The notes beneath the pieces were generated by a model. That model was given only the letters and a program-made list of their open reading frames with translations, had not been told where the DNA came from and searched no databases. Source: Cafeteria roenbergensis (Eukaryota > Sar > Bigyra > Bicosoecida > Cafeteriaceae). Taken from it: a stretch of 64,000 nt of DNA. Position numbers and translations under genes: made by a program. Positions 1-11,300 of the stretch are shown one piece after another (the first letter of the stretch is position 1; each line of letters opens with the position of its first letter). The DNA lies in NCBI GenBank assembly GCA_008330645.1, contig VLTN01000021.1, positions 1 through 64,000 on the forward strand, given 5' to 3'.

Positions 1-3000
1 TCCCGGCCGGAGAGGCGGGCCTCCCCGGGACCGCCCCACGGCGAGCCGGCAGCCCAGCTGGCCGCCGCTCGCGCTCCCGAAACACCATCGCTACAGACGA
101 CCCATCGCCGTCGGCATCGACCGCTCCATCACCAGGGCCGGAGCCGGAGCCGTCCGACCCCTCGCTCGTCCCGGCCGGAGAGGCGGCCTCCCCGGGACCG
201 CCCCACGGCGAGCCGGAGCCCAGCTGGCCGCTGCTCGTCGCTCCCGAAACACCATCCACAACGACATCGCCGTCGGCATCGACCGCCCCATCACCAGAGC
301 CGGAGCCGGAGCCGTCCGACCCCTCGCTCGTCCCGGCCGGAGAGGCGGCCTCCCCGGGACCGCCCCACGGCGAGCCGGAGCCCAGCTGGCCGCTGCTCGC
401 CGCTCCCGAAACACCATCCACAACGACATCGCCGTCGGCATCGACCGCTCCATCACCGGAGCCGGAGCCGGAGCCGTCCGACCCCTCGCTCGTCCCGGCC
501 GGAGAGGCGGCCTCCCCGGGACCGCCCCACGGCGAGCCGGAGCCCAGCTGGCCGCTGCTCGCCGCTCCCGAAACACCATCCACAACGACATCGCCGTCGG
601 CATCGACCGCCCCATCACCAGAGCCGGAGCCGGAGCCGTCCGCGACCCCTCGCTCGTCCCGGCCGGAGAGGCGGCCTCCCCGGGACCGCCCCACGGCGAG
701 CCGGAGCCCAGCTGGCCGCTGCTCGCCGCTTCCCGAAACACCATCCACAACGACATCGCCGTCGGCATCGACCGCCCCATCACCAGAAGCCGGAGCCGTC
801 TGCATCCGACCCCTCGCTCGTCCCGGCCAGAGGCGGCCTCCCCGGGACCGCCCCACGGCGAGCCGGAGCCCAGCTGGCCGCTGCTCGCCGCTCCCGAAAC
901 ACCATCCACAACGACATCGCCCGTCGGCATCGACCGCCCCATCACCAGAGCCGGAGCCGTCTGCATCCGACCCTCGCTCGTCCCGGCCGGGAGAGGCGGC
1001 CTCCCGGGACCGCCCCACGGCGAGCGGGAGCCCAGCTGGCCGCTGCTCGCCGCTCCCGAAACACCATCCACACGACATCGCCGTCGCATCGACCGCTCCA
1101 TCACCCAGAGCCGGAGCCGGAAGCCGTCCGACCCCTCGCTCGTCCGGCGGAGAGCGGCCTCCCCGGACCGCCCACGGCGAGGCCGGAGCCCAGCTGGCCG
1201 CTGCTCGCCGGCTCCCGAAACACCATCCACAACGACATCGCCGTCGGCAATCCGACCGCTCCATCACCAGAGCCGGAGCCGGAGCGGAGCCGTCCGACCC
1301 CTCGCTCGTCCCGGGCCGGAGAGGCGGCCTCCCGGGACCGCCCCACGGCGAGCCGGAGCCCAGCTGGCCGCTGCTCGCCGCTCCCGAAACACCATCCACA
1401 ACGACATCGCGTCGGCATCGACCGCCCCATCACCAGAGCCGGAGCCGGAGCCGTCGACCCTCCGATCGTCCCGGCGGAGAGGCGGCCTCCCCGGGACCGC
1501 CCCACGGCGAGCCGGACCCAGCTGGCCGCTGCTCGCCGCTCCCGAAACACCATCCACAACGACATCGCCGTCGGCATCGACCGCTCCAATCACCAGAGCC
1601 GGAGCCGTCTGCATCCCACCCCTCGCTCGTCCCGGCCGGAGAGGCGGCCTCCCCGGGACCGCCCCACGGCGAGCCGGAGCCCAGCTGGCCGCTGCTCGGC
1701 CGCTCCCGAAACACCATCCACAACGACATCGCCGTCGGCATCGACCGCCCCATCACCAGAGCCGGAGCCGGAGCCGTCCGACCCCTCGCTCGTCCCGGCC
1801 GGAGAGGCGGCCTCCCGGGACCGCCCCAACGCGAGCCGGAGCCCAGCTGGCCGCTGCTCGTCGCTCCCGACACCATCCACAACGACATCGCCGTCGGCAA
1901 TCGACCGCCCCATCACCAGAGCCGGAGCCGTCCGACCCTCGCTCGTCCCGCCGGAGAGGCGGCCTCCCCGGGACCGCCCCACGGCGAGCCGGAGCCCAGC
2001 CCCGAAACACCATCCACAACGACATCGCCGTCGGCATCGACCGCCCCATCACCAGAGCCGGAGCCGGAGCCGTCCGACCCCTCGCTCGTCCCGGCCGGAG
2101 AGGCGGCCTCCCCGGGACCGCCCCACGGCGAGCCGGAGCCCAGCTGGCCGCTGCTCGCCGCTCCCGAAACACCATCCACAACGACATCGCCGTCGGCATC
2201 GACCGCCCCATCACCAGAGCCGGAGCCGTCTGCATCCGACCCCTCGCTCGTCCCGGCCGGAGAGGCGGCCTCCCCGGGACCGCCCCACGGCGAGCCGGAG
2301 CCCAGCTGGCCGCCGCTCGCCGCGCGCGTCGCCGACACACCAATCCACAACGACATGCCGCCGTCGGCATCGACCGCCCCATCACCAGAGCCCGGAGCCG
2401 TCCGCCGTCCGACCCCTCGCTCGTTCCCGGCCGGAGAGGCCGGCCTCCCGGGACCGCCCCACGGCGAGCCGGAGCCCAGCTGGCCGCCGCTCGCCGCTCC
2501 CGAAACAGCCATCCACAACGACATCGCCGTCGGCAATCGACCGCCCCCCGTCACCAGAGCCGGAGCCGTCTGATTGTCCGACGCCCTCGCTCGTCCCGGC
2601 CGGAGAGGCGGCCTCCCCGGGACCGCCCCACGGCGAGCCGGGAAAGCCCAGCTGGCCGCCGCTGAGCGCCGCTCCCGAAACACCATCCACAACGACATCG
2701 CCGTCGGCATCGACCGCCCCACCACCAGGCCGGAGCCGGAGCCGGAGCCGTCCGACCCCTCGCTCGTCCCGGCCGGAGAGGCGGCCTCCCCGGGACCGCC
2801 CCACGGCGAGCCGGAGCCCAGCGTGGCCGCTGCTCGCCGCTCCCGAAACACCATCCACAACGACATCGCCGTCGGCATCGACCGCCCCATCACCAGAGCC
2901 GGAGCCGTCTGCATCCGACCCCTCGCTCGTCCCGGCCGGAGAGGCGGCCTCCCCGGGACCGCCCCACGGCGAGCCGGAGCCCAGCTGGCCGCTGCTCGCC

Positions 3001-5147
3001 GCTCCCGAAACACCATCCACAACGACATCGCCGTCGGCATCGACCGCCCCATCACCAGAGCCGGAGCCGTCTGCATCCGACCCCTCGCTCGTCCCGGCCG
3101 GAGAGGCGGCCTCCCCGGGACCGCCCCACGGCGAGCCGGAGCCCAGCTGGCCGCTGCTCGCCGCTCCCGAAACACCATCCACAACGACATCGCCGTCGGC
3201 ATCGACCGCCCCATCACCAGAGCCGGCGCCGGAGCCGTCCATGTCCGACCCCTCGCTCGTCCCGGCCGGAGAGGCGGCCTCCCCGGGACCGCCCCACGGC
3301 GAGCCGGAGCCCAGCTGGCCGCTGCTCGCCGCTCCCGAAACACCATCCACAACGACATCGCCGTCGGCATCGACCGCCCCATCACCAGAGCCGGAGCCCG
3401 TCTGCATCCCACCCCTCGCTCGTCCCGGCCGGAGAGGCGGCCTCCCCGGGACCGCCCCACGGCGAGCCGGAGCCCAGCTGGCCGCTGCTCGCCGCTCCCG
3501 AAACACCATCCAACAACGACATCGTCGTCGGCATCGACCGCCCCATCACACAGAGCCGGAAGCCGTCTGCATTCCGACCCCTCGCTCGTCCCGGCCGGAG
3601 AGGCGGCCTCCCCGGGACCGCCCCACGGCGAGCCGGAGCCCAGCTGGCCGCCGCTCGCCGCTCCCGAAACACCATCCACAACGACATCGCCGTCGGCATC
3701 GACCGCTCCATCACCAGAGCCGGCGCCGGAGCCGTCCACGTCCGACCCCTCGCTCGTCCCGGCCGGAGAGGCGGCCTCCCCGGGACCGCCCCACGGCGAG
3801 CCGGAGCCCAGATGGCCGCTGCTCGCCGCTCCCGAAACACCATCCACAACGACATCGCCGTCGGCATCGACCGCTCCATCACCAGAGCCGGAGCCGTCCA
3901 CGTCCGACCCCTCGCTCGTCCCGGCCGGAGGGGCGGCCTCCCCGGGACCGCCCCACGGCGAGCCGGAGCCCAGCTGGCCGCTGCTCGCCGCTCCCGAAAC
4001 ACCATCCACAACGACATCGCCGTCGGCATCGACCGCCCCATCACCAGAGCCGGAGCCGGAGCCGGAGCCGTCCGACCCCTCGCTCGTCCCGGCCGGAGAG
4101 GCGGCCTCCCCGGGACCGCCCCACGGCGAGCCGGAGCCCAGCTGGCCGCTGCTCGCCGCTCCCGAAACACCATCCACAACGACATCGCCGTCGGCATCGA
4201 CCGCTCCATCACCAGAGCCGGAGCCGGAGCCGTCCGACCCCTCGCTCGTCCCGGCCGGAGAGGCGGCCTCCCCGGGACCGCCCCACGGCGAGCCGGAGCC
4301 CAGCTGGCCGCTGCTCGCCGCTCCCGAAACACCATCCACAACGACATCGCCGTCGGCATCGACCGCTCCATCACCAGAGCCGGAGCCGGAGCCGTCCGAC
4401 CCCTCGCTCGTCCCGGCCGGAGAGGCGGCCTCCCCGGGACCGCCCCACGGCGAGCCGGAGCCCAGCTGGCCGCTGCTCGCCGCTCCCGAAACACCATCCA
4501 CAACGACATCGCCGTCGGCATCGACCGCCCCATCACATCAGAGCCGGAGCCGGAGCCGTCTGCATCCGACCCCTCGCTCGTCCCGGCCGGAGAGGCGGCC
4601 TCCCCGGGACCGCCCCACGGCGAGCCGGAGCCCAGCTGGCCGCTGCTCGCCGCTCCCGAAACACCATCCACAACGACATCGCCGTCGGCATCGACCGCCC
4701 CATCACTAGAGCCGGAGCCGGAGCCGTCCGACCCCTCGCTCGTCCCGGCCGGAGAGGCGGCCTCCCCGGGACCGCCCCACGGCGAGCCGGAGCCCAGCTG
4801 GCCGCTGCTCGCCGCTCCCGAAACACCATCCACAACGACATCGCCGTCGGCATCGACCGCCCCATCACCAGAGCCGGAGCCGGAGCCGGAGCCGTCCGAC
4901 CCCTCGCTCGTCCCGGCCGGAGAGGCGGCCTCCCCGGGACCGCCCCACGGCGAGCCGGAGCCCAGCTGGCCGCTGCTCGCCGCTCCCGAAACACCATCCA
5001 CAACGACATCGCCGTCGGCATCGACCGCCCCATCACCAGAGCCGGAGCCGTCTGCATCCGACCCCTCGCTCGTCCCGGCCGGAGAGGCGGCCTCCCCGGG
5101 ACCGCCCCACGGCGAGCCGGAGCCCAGCTGGCCGCCGCTCGCTGCAC
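1..5147. repeat. Minisatellite, ~162-bp unit, about 31 copies
   Basis: The block is head-to-tail copies of a unit near 162 bp. Each unit has a GC-rich part (landmark cggagaggcggcctccccgg), a less GC-rich part (landmark acaccatccacaacgacatc) and a short linker with a variable number of ccggag hexamers or a tctgcatcc variant. Counting the acgacatcg landmark gives about 31 copies. Copies from about 3550 to 5147 are nearly identical, while copies from 1 to about 2600 carry many one-base length changes, mostly in runs of C or G. Because 162 is a multiple of three and the unit lacks stops in several frames, long reading frames run through it on both strands. The right end is continuous, in frame, with the LRR gene on the minus strand. 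The left end lies outside the window, so the true copy number is unknown. Confidence 0.97.
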
Positions 5148-7464
5148 GCAGGCTCGCTATCGCCTCAAGCCTTGGACTGGCTGTGTGATCGGCGGCTGTT
5201 GCGTCTTTCTCTCGATCCAGTCCATTCCCCCAGCATTCCGCCGTTGCTGCGTCGGGCTCCCCGAGCTGACCGAGTTCGAACCACTCGTCGTCTGTTCCGG
5301 GACTTTGGTCGCTGTGCCCGTCGGACTTGTCCTGCTCTCCGACTTCGCACGCAAGCTTTGGGCCGCTCAGCGTGCCCCATGAGGCCGGTGGCGCAGCCGC
5401 TGGTCGGTGAGCCTTGGCTGCATTCGTAGCGCCTGCCCTGGACCCATTGCCTGGCTCGAAGCTGGGCCGCCATTGAACGGGCGGACGGGCCGACGCAAAC
5501 TCACCGATTCCCAGCAGTCCTGATCGAGGCCGCGGTGGCGTCGGGCCTGGGTCGTGCAGAAGGTGCTTTGGCGGCTGCGGCGGCGAGGAGGGAGGTGTGC
5601 GCCGCAATTCCTTGCTCCCAGGGTTGCCAGCTCCGTGCAAGCGACGCTCGCCCGCTTCATCTTCAGGCCCAAGCCGAGTGGCGTCTCTCTCCGCTGAAAG
5701 TGTCCGGGCGGCGTTTCGGCGGTGATCAGCCCCGTTGCTCGGACAGGAGACATGCAGTGCTGCAGTGCTGGCTGCAGCAGACGTTGAATCGCAAGGCGAG
5801 CCAGCTATCTCGGAGTCTGGTGTGGCTGCTGGCTGAGGACCAACTCCGCCCTGGAGGCCGGAGCCGAGTCCCGTGATTTCTGCAAGGCGAGCTGCAGCTT
5901 CAAGCTCAGCTGACTGGAGCCCGCCCGCGGCATTTGAAACCGCCTCCAGCCCAGCTGCAAGCTCGACTCGCGGGCTCTCCCTCGTCCAGACCGCGGCGTT
6001 CCCGGGATCCCAGCCAGCCTTTGCTACCCTCGTGGCCGTGGCAAGCACCACTGCGACCGGCATTGCAGGCTCCGCACCCGCGCCTGTGGCCCCATCAGGC
6101 CAAGCTTCAGCTCCCAGGCCAAGCCTGGCTGATTGGGCGGCCTCTCGTCGCCCTTGAGAGAGTGCTGCCCGCAAGCGCGCGGTGGAGCTCGCGCCTGCCT
6201 GCTCACCGGACCACACACAAGCGCTTGCTGTGTTGGACGCGGCCGCAAGATCGCGTCCTTGGGCCCAAGGCAGTGATGGCGAGGCCAGCCGGTCGCCGGC
6301 GCTGAGCTGCCGCTCGACGCTTGGAGCTTCCTCGGCGCTGCGCCTGACTTCTGACACTGCGCAGCCCCGCAACCAAAGCTTGGCCCTTGCATGCCCGCTG
6401 CTCGGAGCGCAAAGCGGGCTGGCAGTTGCAGCAAGCAGCGCACACGCCGCAAGCGAGAGCTGGTTGTTGCTCAAGTTCCAATCGAATGCCAGTGCTTTCG
6501 TCGCCAAAGAAGGCCTCCGCCTGCCAGGCTCTTTCCCGCGGTGCGCCTGATGGTCGGGTGCAGGGCCAGGCGCCATGGGGCTGTCGCTGCCAACCGCTGC
6601 CCTGACCATGCGCGCGATGCCGCGCGCTGCGCTGCCAGCGCACCTGTCCGTCACGGCGCAGCCGGACAAGTCCAAGCTCACCAGGCACCCGCCCTCGGCA
6701 CGAGCCTTGGATGCTGCCCCAAGCAAGGCTGCAGCCCCATCGTCGGCCAGAGGGTTGCCTCTGAGCGAGAGCTGCCTCAGACCCCGCTCGGGAGCTGGCA
6801 GCCCGTCGGACGAGGCCCTGGCGCGGGACGCAACCGGTCTGCGGGATGCTGCCGACACTGCCGAGCTCAGGGAAATGGCGCCGCATGGCCCAATATCGCA
6901 CCTGTCCGCGACGAGCACCCTGAGGGAGCACGAGCTCGCTGCCAGGCACTCTCCCAAGAATGCTGCTCCCTCGTCTCCGAGCGCGTTGTCGCTGATTCTC
7001 AACTGGAGCAGCCCTGGACTCGCAGCTGAAACGGGGCGAACGGGGTGTGCGGCCCTAAACCTCACGAGCTGGGCGAGGGGTTGCAGCCCAGACGCGGACA
7101 GCCCGATGGAGGACAAGTCCAGCGCTCGCAGCGAGTGCAGCGTCCGCAGCGATCGCTGGAACGAGGTCCAGCCCGCGTTACCCAGGGCCACGCGAGTCAG
7201 CCGCAAGGTGGACAGGCTGGTTTGCGCCCGAATCGCTGACATCACGTCGCTGCCGAGCAAGAGGGGGGCATGCGAGTCGCACAGATCGAGTTGCCTCAGT
7301 TCTTGCGCCGGTCGCCTCAGCGCCTCCCGAAGCGCGCGCACGAGGGCCGAAGCAGCAAAGTCGGAGCGCACCGATTGGCGGACGACCTGCCCACGAGCGC
7401 CAGCCGGCGCTGCCCTTGGGCTGCGGGCGCGCTGGCGTGAGGCAACTCGGGCGCTGGCTGCCAT
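3382..7464 (-). CDS. Leucine-rich-repeat protein with minisatellite-encoded C-terminal tail
   Basis: This frame reads from the ATG at 7464 to a stop at 3382, 1360 codons. Roughly residues 55-340 hold leucine-rich repeats of the ribonuclease-inhibitor (NLRC) style, with spaced LxxLxLxxxxL motifs such as LRQLDL, LRALDLSSIGL, LRQLSLRGNPL and LVSLDLSGC. LRRs of this type normally bind other proteins. Residues about 340-770 are low-complexity. From about residue 775 (near 5142) the protein runs into the minisatellite and becomes a tandem array of ~54-residue units rich in Gly, Ser, Ala and Asp (GSGSGDGAVDADGDVVVDGV). A 2-bp difference in the copy near 4535 switches the array into a second, Arg/Pro-rich frame, so the C-terminus after that point is doubtful and may be an assembly error. 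The ATG follows ctttcag, which could also be an acceptor, so an upstream exon is possible. I saw no signal peptide or membrane segment. The function is unknown. Confidence 0.6.
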   Translation of the reverse strand: MAASARVASRQRARSPRAAPAGARGQVVRQSVRSDFAASALVRALREALRRPAQELRQLDLCDSHAPLLLGSDVMSAIRAQTSLSTLRLTRVALGNAGWTSFQRSLRTLHSLRALDLSSIGLSASGLQPLAQLVRFRAAHPVRPVSAASPGLLQLRISDNALGDEGAAFLGECLAASSCSLRVLVADRCDIGPCGAISLSSAVSAASRRPVASRARASSDGLPAPERGLRQLSLRGNPLADDGAAALLGAASKARAEGGCLVSLDLSGCAVTDRCAGSAARGIARMVRAAVGSDSPMAPGPAPDHQAHRGKEPGRRRPSLATKALAFDWNLSNNQLSLAACALLAATASPLCAPSSGHARAKLWLRGCAVSEVRRSAEEAPSVERQLSAGDRLASPSLPWAQGRDLAAASNTASACVWSGEQAGASSTARLRAALSQGRREAAQSARLGLGAEAWPDGATGAGAEPAMPVAVVLATATRVAKAGWDPGNAAVWTRESPRVELAAGLEAVSNAAGGLQSAELEAAARLAEITGLGSGLQGGVGPQPAATPDSEIAGSPCDSTSAAASTAALHVSCPSNGADHRRNAARTLSAERDATRLGPEDEAGERRLHGAGNPGSKELRRTPPSSPPQPPKHLLHDPGPTPPRPRSGLLGIGEFASARPPVQWRPSFEPGNGSRAGATNAAKAHRPAAAPPASWGTLSGPKLACEVGEQDKSDGHSDQSPGTDDEWFELGQLGEPDAATAECWGNGLDREKDATAADHTASPRLEAIASLRAASGGQLGSGSPWGGPGEAASPAGTSEGSDADGSGSGDGAVDADGDVVVDGVSGAASSGQLGSGSPWGGPGEAASPAGTSEGSDGSGSGSGSGDGAVDADGDVVVDGVSGAASSGQLGSGSPWGGPGEAASPAGTSEGSDGSGSGSSDGAVDADGDVVVDGVSGAASSGQLGSGSPWGGPGEAASPAGTSEGSDADGSGSGSDVMGRSMPTAMSLWMVFRERRAAASWAPARRGAVPGRPPLRPGRARGRTAPAPALVMERSMPTAMSLWMVFRERRAAASWAPARRGAVPGRPPLRPGRARGRTAPAPALVMERSMPTAMSLWMVFRERRAAASWAPARRGAVPGRPPLRPGRARGRTAPAPAPALVMGRSMPTAMSLWMVFRERRAAASWAPARRGAVPGRPPLRPGRARGRTWTAPALVMERSMPTAMSLWMVFRERRAAAIWAPARRGAVPGRPPLRPGRARGRTWTAPAPALVMERSMPTAMSLWMVFRERRAAASWAPARRGAVPGRPPLRPGRARGRNADGFRLCVMGRSMPTTMSLLDGVSGAASSGQLGSGSPWGGPGEAASPAGTSEGWDADGLRLW

Positions 7465-8393
7465 CTGAAAGCACGGGCGAGCGCAGCCGGCGGCAGCCGG
7501 CTCGGGCCCAGGACCCCGCTTCAAGACAGGAGCCCAGCTGGTCGCCTCGGTTGTGTCGCGGGCTGAGGCGCAGCCCGTGCGCGTTCGACAAGCAACGGCG
7601 GCCCTGTGCAGAGCTGCTGCTCTGCCTCTCGCGACGGCCGGCCAGGTCGCTCAAGCAGCACTCGCGTGCCCGGACGCGGGCCCCTGCAGGCAGGCGGGGG
7701 CTCCCATTGCGGGTCATGGACGTTTCTTTTTCGGGGGGGCTTTTCGATGCTTTCGACGGGAATGAATGGCAGCGGTTGGATGGCAATGCCAGCGCGATCG
7801 TGCGCCGACGGGATTTCCGCAGCTGTGAGCAATGACAGGAGCCCAGAGAGCTGGCACCGAGGTGCCTGCCTGCGGCGAAGTCTGATGCGCAGATGCTGCG
7901 CGAGCAGACTCGTCGGAGGCGAGCGCCAGTCGACCAGCGAGAGCAGTTGCTGTGAGGCTTGCAAGCCGACCGCGGCTGGCGGCCCCCGCGTCGTCCCCGT
8001 GCCTCCGCAGACGAGTTCGTGGTGTGTAGCAGCAACGGCGCAGAGTTTCCTTTGGAAATCGGCTGCGGAGACCCCGTCGAGGTGGACGAGGTGAGCCAAT
8101 CTGCTGCCACACGACAGGCCTTCTGACTCCCGTGCCACAGCCTGCCGGTCCAGCCCACCGCCGCGTTGGCCTTTCGACGTTGTGTGTCCTGACGCCGCTG
8201 CGTTTGCAGAGGCAGCGATCGGCTCTTTGGCCGCAGGCGCGGTTCGTGTTTGCCAACACTGACGATTTGCGAGCCTTTCAAGAGACATTCAAGGTACGAG
8301 CAGGCTCGCGGGCCCGCTGGCGCGCTGAACGTCGCCGCTCGGTGGCTTGCGCAGATGCTTGGAAGGCGCTCCCTTGACGGGGCCCCCGGCGCA
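7465..8393. other. Intergenic, divergent 5' region
   Basis: This 0.9-kb stretch lies between the starts of the leftward LRR gene and the rightward zinc-finger gene, so it should hold both promoters and 5' leaders, possibly with an undetected first exon of the LRR gene. Frames are open on both strands but show no domain I recognise. I saw no TATA-like element or RNA gene. Confidence 0.5.
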
Positions 8394-11300
8394 ATGCCCT
8401 GCGAACCTTTCCTCGAAACGTTGCGCCGCCAGCGCTTCCCGCTCCGGGGTCCAGTCGCCCCGTCCGCGAGCGCCACCTCCACCGCCCCGCGCTCGCAGCT
8501 CGCCTCGGACTTTTTCCAGATGCAGCTGCTGCGAGAAACCCTGCTCACGAGCCATGGGTTCGATGCTGCGGCGCTGCCGCCTCTCGTCGCTTGCGAGCCG
8601 CGTCCCACCGTTGGCAAGCCGACGATCTCCCCAGACCACGCCCTCCGCTCGTCCTCCGCGTCACCAGCACACCGTGGTCAGGGAGCCGGCCGTTGGAACA
8701 AGCAGTCTGACGCGTTGCCGCCGGCAGGCGCTGCTGCCGCTGCTGCTGGGGGAGACACGCCTGCCGCGTCTCCCGTCGGCCAACAGCTGAGCGAGTCCGA
8801 GCGTGAGTCCGCCAAGGTGTGCAGCTGGTTGGCGCCCCGCATACTGGCACACTGGCAGCCCATGTTGTGGGCTGGTCGTGAGCCCATGCGCCCAGCTCCT
8901 TCCCTGTCCTCCTCCGCGTGTCTGGAGCCATCGCAGGAAGGGCGCTTGCGAAAGTCGCGCTTCCGCCCTTTTCGTTGGCGGTCCGGGCTCTGCTTGACGC
9001 CCAAGGTGACGCCCCCGATGAGTGCCCCGAGGGAGAGGACCCGCCTCCCGGGGCGTCGCCCCGGGCTCCTCCGGACGCTGCGCCGGACCTGGCCTCTTTG
9101 GCCCTTCGCACAATGGTGCCGCTTTGCGAAGTGGCTGGCGACCCCTGGGCCGCGACAGACCCGCACGTCGCGAGCCTCTTCGGCGGCTGGGGTGTGTGCC
9201 ACTGCTGCGGGTACCGGCGAGCCCTGGTCGCGCGGTGCCCTCACACAGTCAGCCGCGGTGCGCACGCTGCAGCAGGGACTCGCCACACCTACTGCGCTGG
9301 GTGCTTGCAGCGCGGCCTTGGGGCCGACTACCATGCGCTGCGCACTGGCTTGCTGCAGTGGAGGTGTCCAGTCTGCACTGGCGCGTGCCCGTGCACGGCG
9401 TGCTCCACCATCAACGGGGGGGTCCGGCCCTTCCGGTGAGCTGCAGCGTGATGGACGGCGCACCCGCCCCGCTTGCGGTGTGTCGCCCGCGTTTGCCCGC
9501 GGCAGCCGGCCTTCCCTCGCCCACGTCGCTGCTTGCCTTGGCGACCAGCAATCCCCCCCCCCCCCCGTCCCTTCCCACGCCACCCGGTACTCCACCCCTC
9601 GTCGCAGCTTTCACTACGCGGCATGCGTGGACACTGGCATGCTCTCAGTCGAGGCGGGAGGAGCAGCTCGACGCGGTCTCAGCGAGCCGCTGCTCTTCCC
9701 TGGCACGGCTTCGCAATACCCAGGCGGCAGCGTGTACGACCCGCAGCCGGGAGAGCTCACTGGACCAGATATGGTGGTTTCGCGGCGGTACGCCCAGCGG
9801 CTGCAGGAGGCTGGAATCCCGCCCCCTGCCCACCTCTCGAAGGCGGCCGGCACCCCACTGGCTGCCCTAGCGGCCACTGCCCCGCCCCCCGATGCTGCGT
9901 CGGGGCATGAGAAGGGCGCAGGCAGCAAGCTTGGTCGCCGGCCACGCAGGCTGTCCGCGCAGGGGTTTGGCACGACTGGCCGCCGCAAGCCTGCTGCCGC
10001 CTCTGCTGGCCGCAAGCCCAAGCCCGGCGGCCCGGACCTGACGCCGTCCTCTGCTGGCGCTGCCAGCGAGCTCGGCGCTGACGACGACGGCATATCTCCC
10101 TCTGCCAGCGACCTGGACTCGCTCCTGGGCCTCGACGCCTTTGCATCAGCTGGCTCCACGTCGAGCCGTGGCGGAGGGCGCAAGCGGCTTGCTGCAGCCA
10201 AGGCGACACGTGCAATCGTGCACGCCGCTCAAGGAATCCAGGTCGCGCCGGCGAGACCCCCTGCAGCTGAGGCCAGCCGTTCGCAGCCGGCTGCCACCCC
10301 CGCGGCATCAGCTGCTGCTTTGGCGGTGAAGCTCTGGCAAGAGCGCCTGGGGCGCCCCTTGAATGACGCCGACCGTGACGCCGTCCTGGCGCAGTGCACC
10401 GGCGCGATCACACCTCTCACCAAGGGGCTGTCACCGCCCCCAGGCGTGGCAGAGCTGTACGCGACCCCGGCGGTCCTCGAGCCTGGGGGCGGCTGTGCCA
10501 TTCCGGGACTCAATGTGACGCTTGCAGATGGCCTGATTGGCGTGTCGGGGACCGGGCCGTCGGCGGTCAACGCTCAGCGCATTGCTTCTGCGCTGCTGGA
10601 GACGTTCGGAGGACCTGACTTGATCTCAGCGCTCACCCCTGGAGCAGCACTGGCTGCTGCCGCGTCGACCGGAGGGAAGCGGTCGCCTTCGGCGGCGACG
10701 GCTTCCGCTGCGCCCCCGCAGAGCTCAGGGGGCGCTAAATCCAAGCACGGCCTTGGCCCGGTGCTGGATGCCGCCAAGGCTGCGAGCGACCGTGTGCTTT
10801 CCAAGGGTGCGCTCTTGTGCCCAGCAGGCACGCCTGGCGCCGACGCGGAGCGGCTCCTCACCGCGCTGCAGGCAGTCCTCCCGGACTCTCCCCGCCCATG
10901 GGCCCTCAACGTTGTCCACGGCCGCGGCTCGACGTCCATGGCATCCCTCTTTTGCCCAGCCGCAGCCCAGTCCGCCAAAACGCCCACTGCCGCGGCTGTT
11001 CAGTCTGGCGCGTCGCTGGCGCCGCTGCGCTGCGTGCTGTGCGACCAGGGCGAGAGCAGGGCTCGGTCTCGCCGCCGCTCGGTGGCCGTTCACCCGCTGA
11101 TGCCCATTCGGGCAAGCGGCCGCCCTGTGATCATCTGCGACCAGTGCGAGCAGCGAGTGCTTGACACCCGGGCGTGGGCCGCCTCGCAGGGCCTGATTCA
11201 CGGCGAAGATGGGATGGAGGAGCTATGCAGCCTCTGCGGGGCGGGCACCCCGCAGCTCCCCACCAAGCTCACCCTTTGCTCAGCTCGAGTGTGCGTGCGG

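Noticed and set aside
1-5147. Could the array be a CRISPR or telomeric/centromeric satellite?
   Set aside because: There are no unique spacers between short repeats, the unit is 162 bp and coding-compatible, and there is no TTAGGG-type repeat.
2574-5382. Plus-strand frames of about 710 codons through the minisatellite
   Set aside because: They are repeat translations (Pro/Arg- or Ser/Pro-rich) that exist because the unit length is a multiple of three. No unique domain or start context supports them, whereas the minus-strand frame joins an LRR domain.
7178-8617. Minus-strand frame of 479 codons as 5' part of the LRR gene
   Set aside because: It is in a different frame from the LRR exon, has no ATG tied to a good donor and overlaps the start of the zinc-finger gene.
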